Positions 8,828-17,008 of a DNA stretch of 57,682 bases are shown here, piece by piece. This DNA is from Bacillota bacterium (lineage in GTDB: Bacteria; Bacillota; Clostridia; Christensenellales; SZUA-584), in contig JAEWRI010000040.1 in NCBI GenBank assembly GCA_023460085.1, forward strand, positions 1 through 57,682, in the 5' to 3' direction. Under the pieces are notes generated by a model. The model was not told the DNA's origin. It worked only from the letters and a program-made list of their open reading frames with translations, and searched no databases. The first letter of the stretch is position 1. The number at the start of each line of letters is the position of its first letter. Both the position numbers and the translations under genes were made by a program.

Positions 8828-8864
8828 TATTAACATTAAAAAACTGATTTTTGTGGTGAACAAC

Positions 8865-9887
8865 ATGGCTGTAATCCAGGACGTCGCAGACTATGCCGGC
8901 GTATCCAAAAGCACCGTCTCCAAGTTTCTCAATAACCCCGACCAACTGACGGAAGAGTATCGGACGCGCATCGAGGCGGCCGTCAACGCATTGCACTATA
9001 CGCCCAACAAGATTGCGCAGAGCATGCGTACCAAGAAAACCAACCAGATAGCGCTCATCGTTCCGGATATCCAAAATCCGTTCTATTCGGAGCTCTTCAG
9101 CAACATGCGCGCCTACGCCACGCTCCTCGGATACCGTGTCATCGTGTACACCACAGAGGACGACCTGGACGAGCTGAAGAAGTACATTGACAACATTGAG
9201 AGCATCTTTGCGGACGGCCTGATCATCAGCTTCCTGGACGAGGACGAAATCGTGGGCAAGCTGGACGAAATCCGCAACCGCATCCCCATCACGCTCGTCG
9301 GCTGGGAGATACACAGCACCAGCTTCAATTCCGTCGTGCTGAGCCTCAACGAAAGCGTTTTCAAAATCACGCAGTACGTGACCGAACTGGGGCACAAGCG
9401 CATCGCGTTCCTGAACGGGCCTGCCGACAGCCGCATCACGCGGGAGAAGTACGACGGGTTTTCGCGCGCCATGCACATGGCCGGGCTCACGGTGGACGAA
9501 AGCCTTGTAAAAAACGGCCGTTACCGCCCCAAATACGGCTTTTATCACACCAGCCTGCTGATGCAGCTTAAGGAACCGCCTACCGCCATCGTCTGTGCCA
9601 ACGATTATCTTGCCATCGGTTGTATCAAGTACTTAAGGCAGAATAACTATCGGGTTCCGGAAGACATCGTGGTTACCGGACACGACGGCGTACAACTCGC
9701 CTACCTGTTTGATCCTTCAATTACCACGCACGCCATGCCGCTGTATGAAATGTGCAAGGCCGCGGTGGACATGCTGATCAACAAGATAGATCATCCGCAC
9801 TCCAAGAACCATCAGGCGATATTCACCACCCGGCTTATTGAGGGCAAGAGTACCAACCCCAACGCCCCCAACATCATCGACCTGTGA
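8865..9887 (+). CDS. LacI-family transcriptional regulator
   Basis: This 340-residue repressor-type protein has an N-terminal helix-turn-helix (IQDVADYAGVSKSTVSKFLN, about 3-22) and hinge helix region, followed by a ribose-binding-like effector domain starting at Q-I-A-L-I-V-P-D-I-Q-N-P-F-Y. I chose ATG 8865 because MAVIQDVA matches family starts. A GTG at 8853 is possible, and the Shine-Dalgarno signal is weak for both. It is divergent to the minus-strand sugar operon and most likely senses a substrate or intermediate of it. The C-terminus ends a few bases before a strong terminator. Confidence 0.92.
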   Translation: MAVIQDVADYAGVSKSTVSKFLNNPDQLTEEYRTRIEAAVNALHYTPNKIAQSMRTKKTNQIALIVPDIQNPFYSELFSNMRAYATLLGYRVIVYTTEDDLDELKKYIDNIESIFADGLIISFLDEDEIVGKLDEIRNRIPITLVGWEIHSTSFNSVVLSLNESVFKITQYVTELGHKRIAFLNGPADSRITREKYDGFSRAMHMAGLTVDESLVKNGRYRPKYGFYHTSLLMQLKEPPTAIVCANDYLAIGCIKYLRQNNYRVPEDIVVTGHDGVQLAYLFDPSITTHAMPLYEMCKAAVDMLINKIDHPHSKNHQAIFTTRLIEGKSTNPNAPNIIDL

Positions 9888-9891
9888 CTCC

Positions 9892-9919
9892 AGAGGCCGC
9901 CAGACGGCCTCTTTTATTT
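9892..9919 (+). terminator. Rho-independent terminator between convergent genes
   Basis: AGAGGCCG / CGGCCTCT form a stem with a 4-nt loop, followed by TTTATTT on the plus strand. It ends the LacI gene and overlaps the last codons of the convergent fucose-isomerase-like gene. Confidence 0.8.
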
Positions 9920-11305
9920 GTCCAGCTCCTCAATGGTATACTTCAGATAGGTCCCGAACGCCTCGCGTATCGCTCGGGCCGCGCGCCCTCTTCCGACCGA
10001 CACATGATGCCGGTATCCGCTCTTGCCGATGATGTTCAGTTTCTGCTGAAGCATGGGAATATACGCAACACCTCCGCATCCGAAAAATTCCTTTTCTATC
10101 TCGTCCCGAGTAAACTCGCCTTCATCTATGTAAAAAACGAGGCTGCCTCCGTGCGTTTTCGCGCTGGCAAACGTCATCTCCCCCGGTGCAATTCTCCCCT
10201 CGTTGCTCCCCCAGCCGCTTCCCTCTCCGTACGACTTCTTGAACATCTTATGATCCGTTACGTGCCCGCTTCCAGGCGCCATCAGCGTTTTCGGCACCGG
10301 CCCGCAGTGGAACAGTATGCATTTATCCGGCTCTTCCCCGTAGTTGTTGTTCCAGTCGAGACACGTGGCGGGCATTTCGGACGCGAGCGAGATGGCGTAC
10401 ATTGAAATCGCGTTGCACACGTCCAGCTCGCACGCCGCCACAAACCCGCGGTCATTGAGCTCGGAGAGCAGCACGCACGGCGCGATTCCGAGGTACATCT
10501 CAAACTCGTTCCAACAGCGCAGCGCCAGGCAGTCCAGCCCATAATCGCGAATGATGTCGTCTATCACCACGCTTACCCTGGCAAGCGTCTCGGCTTTCTC
10601 GTCCGGCACTTTGGAGAAATCGGTGTATGCCGCGAGATGCTTCTTCCTCTCCGCCACCGCTTCGTTGCCCGGCTTTATCTGCTCTACGCGGTGGAATACC
10701 TCCGAGAGATCGATGGTCTCGGTGTTAATCCCGTACTTCTGCAGCGTAATTTCATCGAAACGGATGGTCTTGAACGCCGTGGTACGCGCGCCCAGCGCAC
10801 CCACCGTAAACCGCTTCATGCCCTTCACCACGCGGCACACGGCGGCAAAATCCGCGACCTCCCGCCTGAATTGCTGCGACTTCGGGCTGCATACGTGCGA
10901 AAACGTGGTGTAGGGCAGGCCATGCTGATAGAACACGTCCATCACGGAGAACTTGCCGCAAAACGCGTCGCGCCGGTTCGCAAAATCCATCTTCCCGATT
11001 TCATCCGGATACGCCTGCACGAGGATCGGTACCCCCGCGTCCTCCAGCGCGGCAATCGCGCCGTTCTCGTCGCCAAAGTTGGGCAGCGACAGAATGACGC
11101 CGTCGTATTCCTGTCCTCTGAGAAATTCCGCGTACTTTTTACCGTCGGCAGTGGATTCAACCGCGCCGTATTTCGTTACGCCTTCGGGCATTATCAGCGT
11201 CTCGTGCCCCAGACCTTCCACAACGGCCTTAATCTCATTCCTTGCCTCATCGATCAGCTTTTCGGGAAAGAATCCCCGGTTTCCAAAAAATAGCGCGAAT
11301 TTCAT
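9914..11305 (-). CDS. L-fucose/L-arabinose isomerase family protein
   Basis: The 463-residue protein resembles COG2407-type fucose-isomerase-related ketol isomerases. These convert aldoses and ketoses using a divalent metal. Conserved-looking segments include R-C-W-N-E-F, CELDVCNAISMYA (a metal-ligand region), C-L-D-W-N-N-N-Y and L-F-H-C-G-P-V-P. The ATG ending at 11305 is chosen because AAGGG precedes it by seven bases; an upstream in-frame GTG would overlap the neighbouring stop. It lies 11 nt after the UroD-like gene in an operon with D-lyxose isomerase, so its substrate may be a rare or modified sugar. Family members act on diverse hexoses, and specificity is not readable here. Confidence 0.8.
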   Translation of the reverse strand: MKFALFFGNRGFFPEKLIDEARNEIKAVVEGLGHETLIMPEGVTKYGAVESTADGKKYAEFLRGQEYDGVILSLPNFGDENGAIAALEDAGVPILVQAYPDEIGKMDFANRRDAFCGKFSVMDVFYQHGLPYTTFSHVCSPKSQQFRREVADFAAVCRVVKGMKRFTVGALGARTTAFKTIRFDEITLQKYGINTETIDLSEVFHRVEQIKPGNEAVAERKKHLAAYTDFSKVPDEKAETLARVSVVIDDIIRDYGLDCLALRCWNEFEMYLGIAPCVLLSELNDRGFVAACELDVCNAISMYAISLASEMPATCLDWNNNYGEEPDKCILFHCGPVPKTLMAPGSGHVTDHKMFKKSYGEGSGWGSNEGRIAPGEMTFASAKTHGGSLVFYIDEGEFTRDEIEKEFFGCGGVAYIPMLQQKLNIIGKSGYRHHVSVGRGRAARAIREAFGTYLKYTIEELDK

Positions 11306-11316
11306 TTCATTACCCT

Positions 11317-12432
11317 TCACTTTCTGGTTTCTTCAATCATTGCCCACAGGTTCTCGTCCGGCGTGTCGCCCGCTACCTGATCCCCCGTACCAACTATCAG
11401 GCGGTTCGATCCCGCATAGGCCTCCTTTAGCTCGCGCACCTGCTGCCGTACAATTTCCGGCGTGCCCTGCAGCAGCGCCCTCACCGTATGCACGTTGCCG
11501 TTAAAGCTGACCTTCTCCTGCAGCATGTCACGCACTGCTTTGATGCCTTCCACTCCATCCACGTTCCCCGGCGGGCGCTCGAAAGGACATACGCAGTCGA
11601 AGCCGATATCCACGAAATCCGGGACGATTTCCATCACGCGCCCGTGGTTATGGTTGTGCATCAGCTTTCCGCCCGCGTGGCATACATCCGTCAGCGACTT
11701 TTCGTAGGGTTTATCCCACTTTCGCCACAGATCCGGGCCCAGCAGCGCCACGCACGAGGAGCTGCAGCCGATGAAGTAAGATTCAAAAGGCGTCTTTTCA
11801 ATGGCTTCGCGCACCATCCGCGACTTGAACGCGATGTAACGCTCCAGCATCTCGCGCAGCACCGCTTCATCCTCATCCATAAAATAGAACAGCGCGCCTT
11901 CAAAGCCCATTGCCTGCTCGAAGAAGTCGAAGAACGAGAGGCCGAGATCCATTTCCAGCAGGAAGGTGCCGCCCACCTCATGGTGCGCCGCGATGGTACC
12001 CGCGAAATCGAATTTCACGTCCTCATTAATATGTGCGTTGAAGAAAATCCTTGCGTCCTCCGGCGTGCTCACCGCGAAATCTTCGCTCCAGAACGGCTCA
12101 TCGTCGGAATAGATATAGCTGCGTGTCAGTGTCCTGCCATCGCAGGCGACTGTCTGCCGGTCACGGTAGTTCCCGTTATCCAGCTTTTTCAGCTCGGACT
12201 TGACTTCCACATGCGGATTCAGTTCCGCCGGCGTGGCGATGCCCCAGCCTTCGCAGCCGAACTTCTTGAAAGAAGCAACCATGCCCTTATAGTGAGGCAC
12301 CTCGCGCTGAAACTCCACCATGCTGATTCCCAGTACCTTTGCGGGGTAGTAAAACCAGAACTCCGGCGCACAGGGGATGTAGTCCGATTTTGTCCCTCGA
12401 TACGCGTTAAGCATTCTTGTCTTGGGGTCCAT
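11317..12432 (-). CDS. Uroporphyrinogen decarboxylase (UroD)-family protein, MtaA-like methyltransferase fold
   Basis: This 371-residue protein has the UroD/MtaA TIM-barrel fold. The family includes haem-pathway decarboxylases and zinc-dependent methylcobamide:thiol methyltransferases. The C-terminal half shows the metal-site-like segments CHAGGKLMHNHNHG and CVCPFERPPGN. True HemE signatures are not evident, and no haem genes are nearby. Its position between a lyxose isomerase and a fucose-isomerase-like gene is typical of poorly understood UroD paralogues found in sugar operons of Clostridia and related bacteria. No corrinoid-binding partner is encoded adjacent, so methyl transfer is only a fold-based suggestion. 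A second, different UroD protein lies at 25445-26803. Confidence 0.8.
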   Translation of the reverse strand: MDPKTRMLNAYRGTKSDYIPCAPEFWFYYPAKVLGISMVEFQREVPHYKGMVASFKKFGCEGWGIATPAELNPHVEVKSELKKLDNGNYRDRQTVACDGRTLTRSYIYSDDEPFWSEDFAVSTPEDARIFFNAHINEDVKFDFAGTIAAHHEVGGTFLLEMDLGLSFFDFFEQAMGFEGALFYFMDEDEAVLREMLERYIAFKSRMVREAIEKTPFESYFIGCSSSCVALLGPDLWRKWDKPYEKSLTDVCHAGGKLMHNHNHGRVMEIVPDFVDIGFDCVCPFERPPGNVDGVEGIKAVRDMLQEKVSFNGNVHTVRALLQGTPEIVRQQVRELKEAYAGSNRLIVGTGDQVAGDTPDENLWAMIEETRK

Positions 12433-12493
12433 CTTCGTTCCCTCCTGATCGAAGTCACGCTGCGGCGTGCGGGTTAAACCGTGATTGATAACA

Positions 12494-13177
12494 CTATTTA
12501 GCCTGCGGATATTCGCTGTACATCAGATACAATGGCACCTCATCTTCCTCGATATCCGGGAAACGGCCCACCTTTTCCAGAAAGCGATTATCCACATTGT
12601 CATCGTTAACCTTGGAAACCTCGCCGATGAGCAGGGTGCCGGTCCCCTTTTCTCCCCAGAACTTATGGTACTGACCCGACGGCAGTGTAATGCTTTCCCC
12701 GGGTGCAACACGCACGATGGTTCCCGCGGGCGCTTCATAGTTGCGTCCGTCCATCGATATCATCACGGGCTGGTCGGAGAGCGCTTCGTCCGGCGTAGAA
12801 CCGTACACCTGCACCATCAGGTTGCCGCCGCCGCGGTTGATGATATCCTCCATCTTGCTCCAGTGAAAATGAAACGGCGTAATCTGTTCCTCCTCAACGA
12901 TCAGCAGCTTTTCCGCGTAAGGCTTTACGTATTTCTCCTTGTCATGAAAATTGCCGTTGCGCAGCGTGATCATCAGCAGCCCGATGCGGTAATAATCGCC
13001 GCTGCCAAAGTCCGTAATGTCCCAGCCCAACATGTTTTCGCGCACCTCGTCATATTCATGGCCTTTCGTTTCCCATTCCTTCGGGCCCCAGTAGACAAAC
13101 GGCGGAAGCCGGAAATTCATTTTATCCGCAAACTCCAGCGCTTTTCTCATGATGCTGTTGATTTCAGATCGTTTCAT
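12494..13177 (-). CDS. D-lyxose ketol-isomerase (cupin type)
   Basis: This 227-residue cupin enzyme closely resembles D-lyxose isomerases (D-lyxose to D-xylulose; many also use D-mannose/D-fructose). The metal-binding cupin motif is T-P-F-H-F-H-W-S-K-M-E-D, with two His and a following acidic residue. The second cupin half holds S-G-Q-Y-H-K-F-W. The N-terminal K-R-S-E-I-N-S-I-M-R-K-A-L-E helix and F-V-Y-W segment are typical. It follows the LacI gene by 13 nt and precedes the UroD-family gene, so the operon probably degrades a lyxose-like or mannose-like sugar. Its product would enter the pentose phosphate pathway. Confidence 0.88.
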   Translation of the reverse strand: MKRSEINSIMRKALEFADKMNFRLPPFVYWGPKEWETKGHEYDEVRENMLGWDITDFGSGDYYRIGLLMITLRNGNFHDKEKYVKPYAEKLLIVEEEQITPFHFHWSKMEDIINRGGGNLMVQVYGSTPDEALSDQPVMISMDGRNYEAPAGTIVRVAPGESITLPSGQYHKFWGEKGTGTLLIGEVSKVNDDNVDNRFLEKVGRFPDIEEDEVPLYLMYSEYPQAK

Positions 13178-13190
13178 GCTCTATCTCCCT

Positions 13191-14210
13191 TTATTGCGTA
13201 ATCGTTGCATTTTTCACGGTGGAATCCCTCACTATCAGCCGAGGGCCTAGAGTATGCAGGGCCGCAGGCTCCGCACCATTCTCGATGCGGCGGAACAGCA
13301 CCTCCAACGTCTTGATACATATTTCCGTGATCGGCTGTTTGACCGTTGTCAGTGCCGGATCCACAAGGTTCGAGAAGAGCAGATCGTCGTACCCCGCCAC
13401 GGCAATATCCTCCGGAATACGCACCCCCGCATCTTTAAACGCTTTGGCAACACCGAACGCGAGAAAGTCGTTGACCGTAACGACCGCGTCCACGCTTCCC
13501 GCCGCCAAGGCTCGCCCCACATCATAGCCGTGCTCATAGTCCGGCTCCGTCTCAATGATCTGCTCGTTGTTATATGACAGACTCGCCTCCTCGTGGGCTT
13601 TGCGATATCCCTCCAGCCGCTGCCGGGAAAGCAGCAGGCTCCGATCACACGTAACGAAGCAGATGCGCCTGCGTCCGCTTTCAATCAAATGCCGGACAAG
13701 CTGATATTCCCCGTCCATCAAATCGGACATCACCACATCCGCCTCAATGCCGTTATAAGTTGTCGTACAGAAAACAAACGGAATTTTCATGCGCTTGAGC
13801 ATGTAAAGATGCTCCAGATCCGGCGAAGTCTGTATTGTGGGAACGATAATCACGCCCTCCACATCGCGTCCCACAAACAAATCCACACATTTTCGTTCAA
13901 GACTCACCCGGTCGTTGGATATTCCCAGCAACAGCGAATAACCGTTCTTTTCCACCTCGCGGTTGAGTACATCCACCAGTTTGGAAAAGAAGGGGTTACG
14001 AATATCTGTCACAACAAGACCGATGGAACCGCTCTTCTTTGTAATGAGATTCCGGGCGGAATAGTTGGGGCGGTAATACATGCTCTCCGCGACTTCCAGC
14101 ACCTTTTCCCGCGTTTCCTTATTGACACCCGGCTTGTCGTTAAGCGCCATCGACGCCGTAGCAACCGACACGCCCGCCACTTTCGCGATGTCCTTGATCG
14201 TTACCCGCAC
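13191..14210 (-). CDS. LacI-family transcriptional regulator, GTG start
   Basis: The 339-residue regulator has an N-terminal HTH (TIKDIAKVAGVSVATASMAL, about 3-22) and a periplasmic-binding-protein-like effector domain starting at S-I-G-L-V-V-T-D-I-R-N-P-F-F. The start is GTG at 14210, supported by AAAAGGGGAA five bases upstream. It heads the operon with the lyxose isomerase, UroD-like and fucose-isomerase-like genes, so it is probably a self-regulating local repressor. A perfect 12-bp palindrome lies 59 bases upstream of its start. Confidence 0.92.
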   Translation of the reverse strand: MRVTIKDIAKVAGVSVATASMALNDKPGVNKETREKVLEVAESMYYRPNYSARNLITKKSGSIGLVVTDIRNPFFSKLVDVLNREVEKNGYSLLLGISNDRVSLERKCVDLFVGRDVEGVIIVPTIQTSPDLEHLYMLKRMKIPFVFCTTTYNGIEADVVMSDLMDGEYQLVRHLIESGRRRICFVTCDRSLLLSRQRLEGYRKAHEEASLSYNNEQIIETEPDYEHGYDVGRALAAGSVDAVVTVNDFLAFGVAKAFKDAGVRIPEDIAVAGYDDLLFSNLVDPALTTVKQPITEICIKTLEVLFRRIENGAEPAALHTLGPRLIVRDSTVKNATITQ

Positions 14211-14268
14211 TTAAATTCCCCTTTTCATGCCGAGCAGATTCTTGTCCATATTGTTGGTCAGAATTATT

Positions 14269-14280
14269 TGAAACGTTTCA
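14269..14280 (-). promoter_or_regulatory. Perfect palindromic operator (LacI/CcpA-like)
   Basis: TGAAACGTTTCA is a perfect 12-bp inverted repeat with a central CG, upstream of the lacI-lyxose isomerase operon. A possible minus-strand -10 (TATAAA, 14289-14284) lies just before it. It fits autoregulation by the LacI protein. A carbon-catabolite (cre-like) role is also possible because the two site types overlap in consensus. Confidence 0.55.
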
Positions 14281-14430
14281 GGTTTATAAATTTCGACACG
14301 CGCTCGCTTTCTCCTTCTTTCCGGAATAATTTTTTTACGTGATTGTGCTTTTCACAGCTGCTTCGTCATGATTTATGCGGAAAAAGCGACATATGGGCCG
14401 CCGCCTGCACATTGCTGCTAATTTTAATTC

Positions 14431-14483
14431 TACTTTTAGTGTAAATATATCGTCTTTAGTATTGATTTTTTATACTTTTAGTG
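14431..14483 (+). repeat. Three phased repeats of a TACTTTTAGTG-type element
   Basis: TACTTTTAGTG occurs at 14431 and 14473, with a related CGTCTTTAGTA at 14451. Spacings are 20 and 22 bases, about two helical turns, so the copies lie on one face of the DNA. The last copy lies inside the promoter spacer of the XRE-cupin gene. They look like binding sites for that regulator. Confidence 0.5.
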
Positions 14484-14490
14484 CTATTAT
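14462..14490 (+). promoter_or_regulatory. Promoter of the XRE-cupin regulator and downstream operon
   Basis: TTGATT (14462-14467) and TATTAT (14485-14490) are spaced by 17 nt and lie 30 bases before the ATG of the regulator. Two copies of the repeated TTTTAGTG element touch or overlap it. Confidence 0.6.
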
Positions 14491-14519
14491 TCCACTGTAA
14501 TGAAAATAGAGGTGTTTAA

Positions 14520-15077
14520 ATGAAAGCTGGACAGCTAATTCGAAAATATCGCAGCAGGAAAAATATGACCCTGGAAGAGCTCTCCCGATTGTCAAATCTT
14601 TCACTAAGCTATCTCTCCAAGCTGGAGCGTTCGGACAGAATACCGCCATTTGCAACGCTTCAAACGCTTGCCACGGTGCTCGATTTTGATATGACGGAAA
14701 TTCTGAGCCCTCAGCCTTCCGAAAAGGCGGAGGGCGATGCGGACATCATGATACTGCGCCGCGAAGACCACAAGGCCGCGGATGACGGAAACGACGGCTA
14801 CTCAATGACCCCTCTCACGGTATCCTATAAGAATACCGCGCTCTCGCCCTTTCTGCTTTCGCTGCCGCCCGGTCAGACGACTGATTTTTCGCATGACGCA
14901 GAGGAGTTTATCTACGTGCTGCAGGGCGAGCTGAAGCTCGTATATAAAGGAATCGTGCATTCTCTGACCGAAGGCGACTCGGTTTATCTCGACTCTCGCA
15001 ACGTCCATCGCTTTATCAACGATTCGGGGGCTCCGGTTACGCTGCTTACCGTAAATCACATCTACAGAAGATTTTAA
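14520..15077 (+). CDS. XRE-family regulator with C-terminal cupin sensor domain
   Basis: The protein has 185 residues. Residues 4-62 form a helix-turn-helix (MTLEELSRLSNLSLSYLSKLE). Residues about 105-180 form a small cupin barrel (D-F-S-H-D-A-E-E-F-I-Y-V-L-Q-G-E-L and G-D-S-V-Y-L-D). This PuuR/SutR-like architecture is common in regulators that sense a small metabolite in the cupin pocket. GAGGTG lies just upstream of the ATG. It is 52 bases before a zinc dehydrogenase gene and likely controls that operon and itself through the repeated sites in its promoter. Effector unknown. Confidence 0.9.
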   Translation: MKAGQLIRKYRSRKNMTLEELSRLSNLSLSYLSKLERSDRIPPFATLQTLATVLDFDMTEILSPQPSEKAEGDADIMILRREDHKAADDGNDGYSMTPLTVSYKNTALSPFLLSLPPGQTTDFSHDAEEFIYVLQGELKLVYKGIVHSLTEGDSVYLDSRNVHRFINDSGAPVTLLTVNHIYRRF

Positions 15078-15129
15078 GTTTCCCGCATGGGGAGATTCTG
15101 ACGAGAATTTAATAACGGGAGGAACATCC

Positions 15130-16155
15130 ATGAAAGCTTTGATTTACGGAGGTCCGAGAAAGATCTCCGTAGAAGAGCGGCCTATACCGGAGATCGCGGC
15201 AGACGACGCGCTGATCCGGGTGCGCGCCAGCGGAATCTGCGGCAGCGATATTCACGGCTACCTTGGCGGAACAGGCCGCCGCGTGGAGGGGTACAGCATG
15301 GGCCACGAGTTCTGCGGCGACATCGCAAAGCTCGGCTCCAATGTAACCGGCTGGGCGGCCGGAGACCGCGTCATTGTTCAGCCTTCCATTTTCTGCGGCA
15401 AATGCGAATTCTGCAAGGCAGGCAGGACGCACCTGTGCCTGAACAAGCGGTTTCTGGGTGTGTTCGACGTCAACGGCGCGATGGCGGAATACGTCGCGGT
15501 GCCCGCCAAGCTGCTGTACCGTATGCCTGACACCATGAGCTACGTCGAGGGCGCGCTGCTGGAACCGCTCGCCGTGGCCAAGTGCGCGGTGGACAAAGTG
15601 CCGGGCGGCGTCCAGGGCAAAAGCGTGCTGGTCGTGGGTGTGGGCACCATCGGTCTTCTGATCATCTCCGTGCTGAAAGCGCGAGGCGCAAAGACCGTCA
15701 TCGCGTCGGATCTCAGTGAAAATCGCCTGAACTTCGCAAAAACCATCGGTGCGGACTATACCTTCGATCCATCCAAAACCGACGTGGTCGCGGCGACTAA
15801 AGCGGTTACGGACGGCCTCGGCGCGGAAGCTTCGCTCGAAGCTGTGGGCGCGGACCGGCCCGTGAAGACGGCCATCGACTGCATCCGGTTGGGCGGTGAC
15901 TGTGTGTGGGTGGGCAACTCCAAGAAGGAAATCGTCATCGACATGCAGAGCGTCGTAACGCGCGAAATCACCATCCACGGCACCTACACGTATTCCCACA
16001 AGGCCTTCGGCGAAACCATCGACGAAATGGCAGGGTATCACATCGACACGAACGCCTTCGTCGGCAAGCAGATATCCATCGAAGAGGCGCCTGCCGTGTT
16101 TGAGTACCTGGCCGCGGGCAACGACGATCTCATCAAAGCCGAGATCATATTTTAA
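15130..16155 (+). CDS. Zinc-dependent medium-chain sugar/polyol dehydrogenase
   Basis: The 341-residue MDR enzyme has the catalytic zinc site (GICGSDIHG and GHEFCGD) and a structural four-Cys cluster (CGKCEFCKAGRTHLC). The nucleotide loop is GVGTIG, and ASDLSE follows the second Rossmann strand, where the Asp suggests NAD. It resembles galactitol-1-phosphate, sorbitol and threonine dehydrogenases. The stop codon overlaps the ribosome site of the next gene, so translation is coupled to the transketolase genes. It probably oxidises the entering polyol or sugar to a ketose that the transketolase then cleaves, which is inference. Confidence 0.88.
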   Translation: MKALIYGGPRKISVEERPIPEIAADDALIRVRASGICGSDIHGYLGGTGRRVEGYSMGHEFCGDIAKLGSNVTGWAAGDRVIVQPSIFCGKCEFCKAGRTHLCLNKRFLGVFDVNGAMAEYVAVPAKLLYRMPDTMSYVEGALLEPLAVAKCAVDKVPGGVQGKSVLVVGVGTIGLLIISVLKARGAKTVIASDLSENRLNFAKTIGADYTFDPSKTDVVAATKAVTDGLGAEASLEAVGADRPVKTAIDCIRLGGDCVWVGNSKKEIVIDMQSVVTREITIHGTYTYSHKAFGETIDEMAGYHIDTNAFVGKQISIEEAPAVFEYLAAGNDDLIKAEIIF

Positions 16156-16167
16156 GGAGGGATTGCA

Positions 16168-16992
16168 TTGAAAACCGCAAACATCGACGAGCTTAAAAAA
16201 ATCGCCGCGCAAATCCGCTACGATGTGGTGAAAATGATAGGCGCGAACAAGAAGGGCCACTTCGGCGGTTCGCTGTCCTGCGCAGACATCCTCGCGGCGC
16301 TCTACTTCCATAAGATGAAGTACGACGGCACCAACCCGAAGTGGGAGGAGCGCGACCGCTTCTTTCTGAGCAAGGGGCACGCCGCATATACGCAATACGC
16401 CGCGCTGGCACTTAAGGGCGTTTTTCCGGAGGAGGAGCTCTTCCATGCCAAAGCGCCGGGCTCAAGGCTTCAGGGCCACCCCGACATGCACAAGACGCCC
16501 GGTATCGAGGGCAGCACCGGCTCCCTGGGCCAGGGTATATCGCTCGCCGCGGGATGCGCTGCGGGGCTCAAAATGGACGGCAGCAAATCCAAGGTGTACG
16601 TGCTGCTGGGCGATGGCGAACTGGCGGAAGGTCAGGTATGGGAGGCCGCGATGGCCGCATACAACTTCAGGCTCAGCAACCTCGTCGCCATACTCGACAG
16701 AAACGGCCTCGGCTCCATGGACGTGATTGCCAAACGGTATGATCTCGGAGATATCGCCGCCAAGTGGCGTGCGTTCGGCTGGCAGACCATCGAGATTGAC
16801 GGCCACGACATGAAACAGATCGTTGAAGCGCTGGACGCCGCGGACGGTGCCAAAGGCCCGGTTGTCATCATCGCACATACGGTGAAATGCAAGGGCGTTC
16901 CCTTCGCGGAAAACATGCCGTCGTACCACAACAACCACATGACGCAGGAAGAATTCGATAAAGCGCTCAGCGACCTCGAATGCAGCCTGTAG
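16168..16992 (+). CDS. Transketolase, N-terminal (thiamine-diphosphate binding) subunit
   Basis: This 274-residue N-terminal half of a two-gene transketolase starts with TTG, supported by a perfect AAGGAGG seven bases upstream. The ThDP/Mg motif begins at LGDGELAEGQ and continues to ILDRNG. Other conserved parts are HFGGSLS, S-K-G-H-A and STGSLGQG. It must pair with the next gene product, 16 nt downstream. Split transketolases are usual in Clostridia and archaea. This is the first of two such pairs in the window; the second is at 35480-37262. Presence next to two dehydrogenases suggests a catabolic ketose-cleaving role rather than general pentose phosphate function. Confidence 0.93.
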   Translation: MKTANIDELKKIAAQIRYDVVKMIGANKKGHFGGSLSCADILAALYFHKMKYDGTNPKWEERDRFFLSKGHAAYTQYAALALKGVFPEEELFHAKAPGSRLQGHPDMHKTPGIEGSTGSLGQGISLAAGCAAGLKMDGSKSKVYVLLGDGELAEGQVWEAAMAAYNFRLSNLVAILDRNGLGSMDVIAKRYDLGDIAAKWRAFGWQTIEIDGHDMKQIVEALDAADGAKGPVVIIAHTVKCKGVPFAENMPSYHNNHMTQEEFDKALSDLECSL

Positions 16993-17008
16993 GCAGGAGG
17001 ATAAGAAC

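Noticed and set aside
11317..12432. HemE (haem biosynthesis uroporphyrinogen decarboxylase)
   Set aside because: The N-terminal HemE signature is not seen, and the gene lies inside a sugar isomerase operon.
14269..14280. Certain CcpA (cre) site
   Set aside because: The palindrome is shorter than the usual 14-base cre, and the adjacent gene encodes a LacI protein that explains it equally well. It is kept as a generic operator.
15109..16446. Long open frame (445 codons) on the minus strand opposite the zinc dehydrogenase
   Set aside because: It is the complement of clearly coding plus-strand genes in GC-rich DNA, has His/Arg/Val-rich composition and no ribosome site. The same applies to other long antisense frames, for example 3536-4837, 23638-25452 and 25622-27169.
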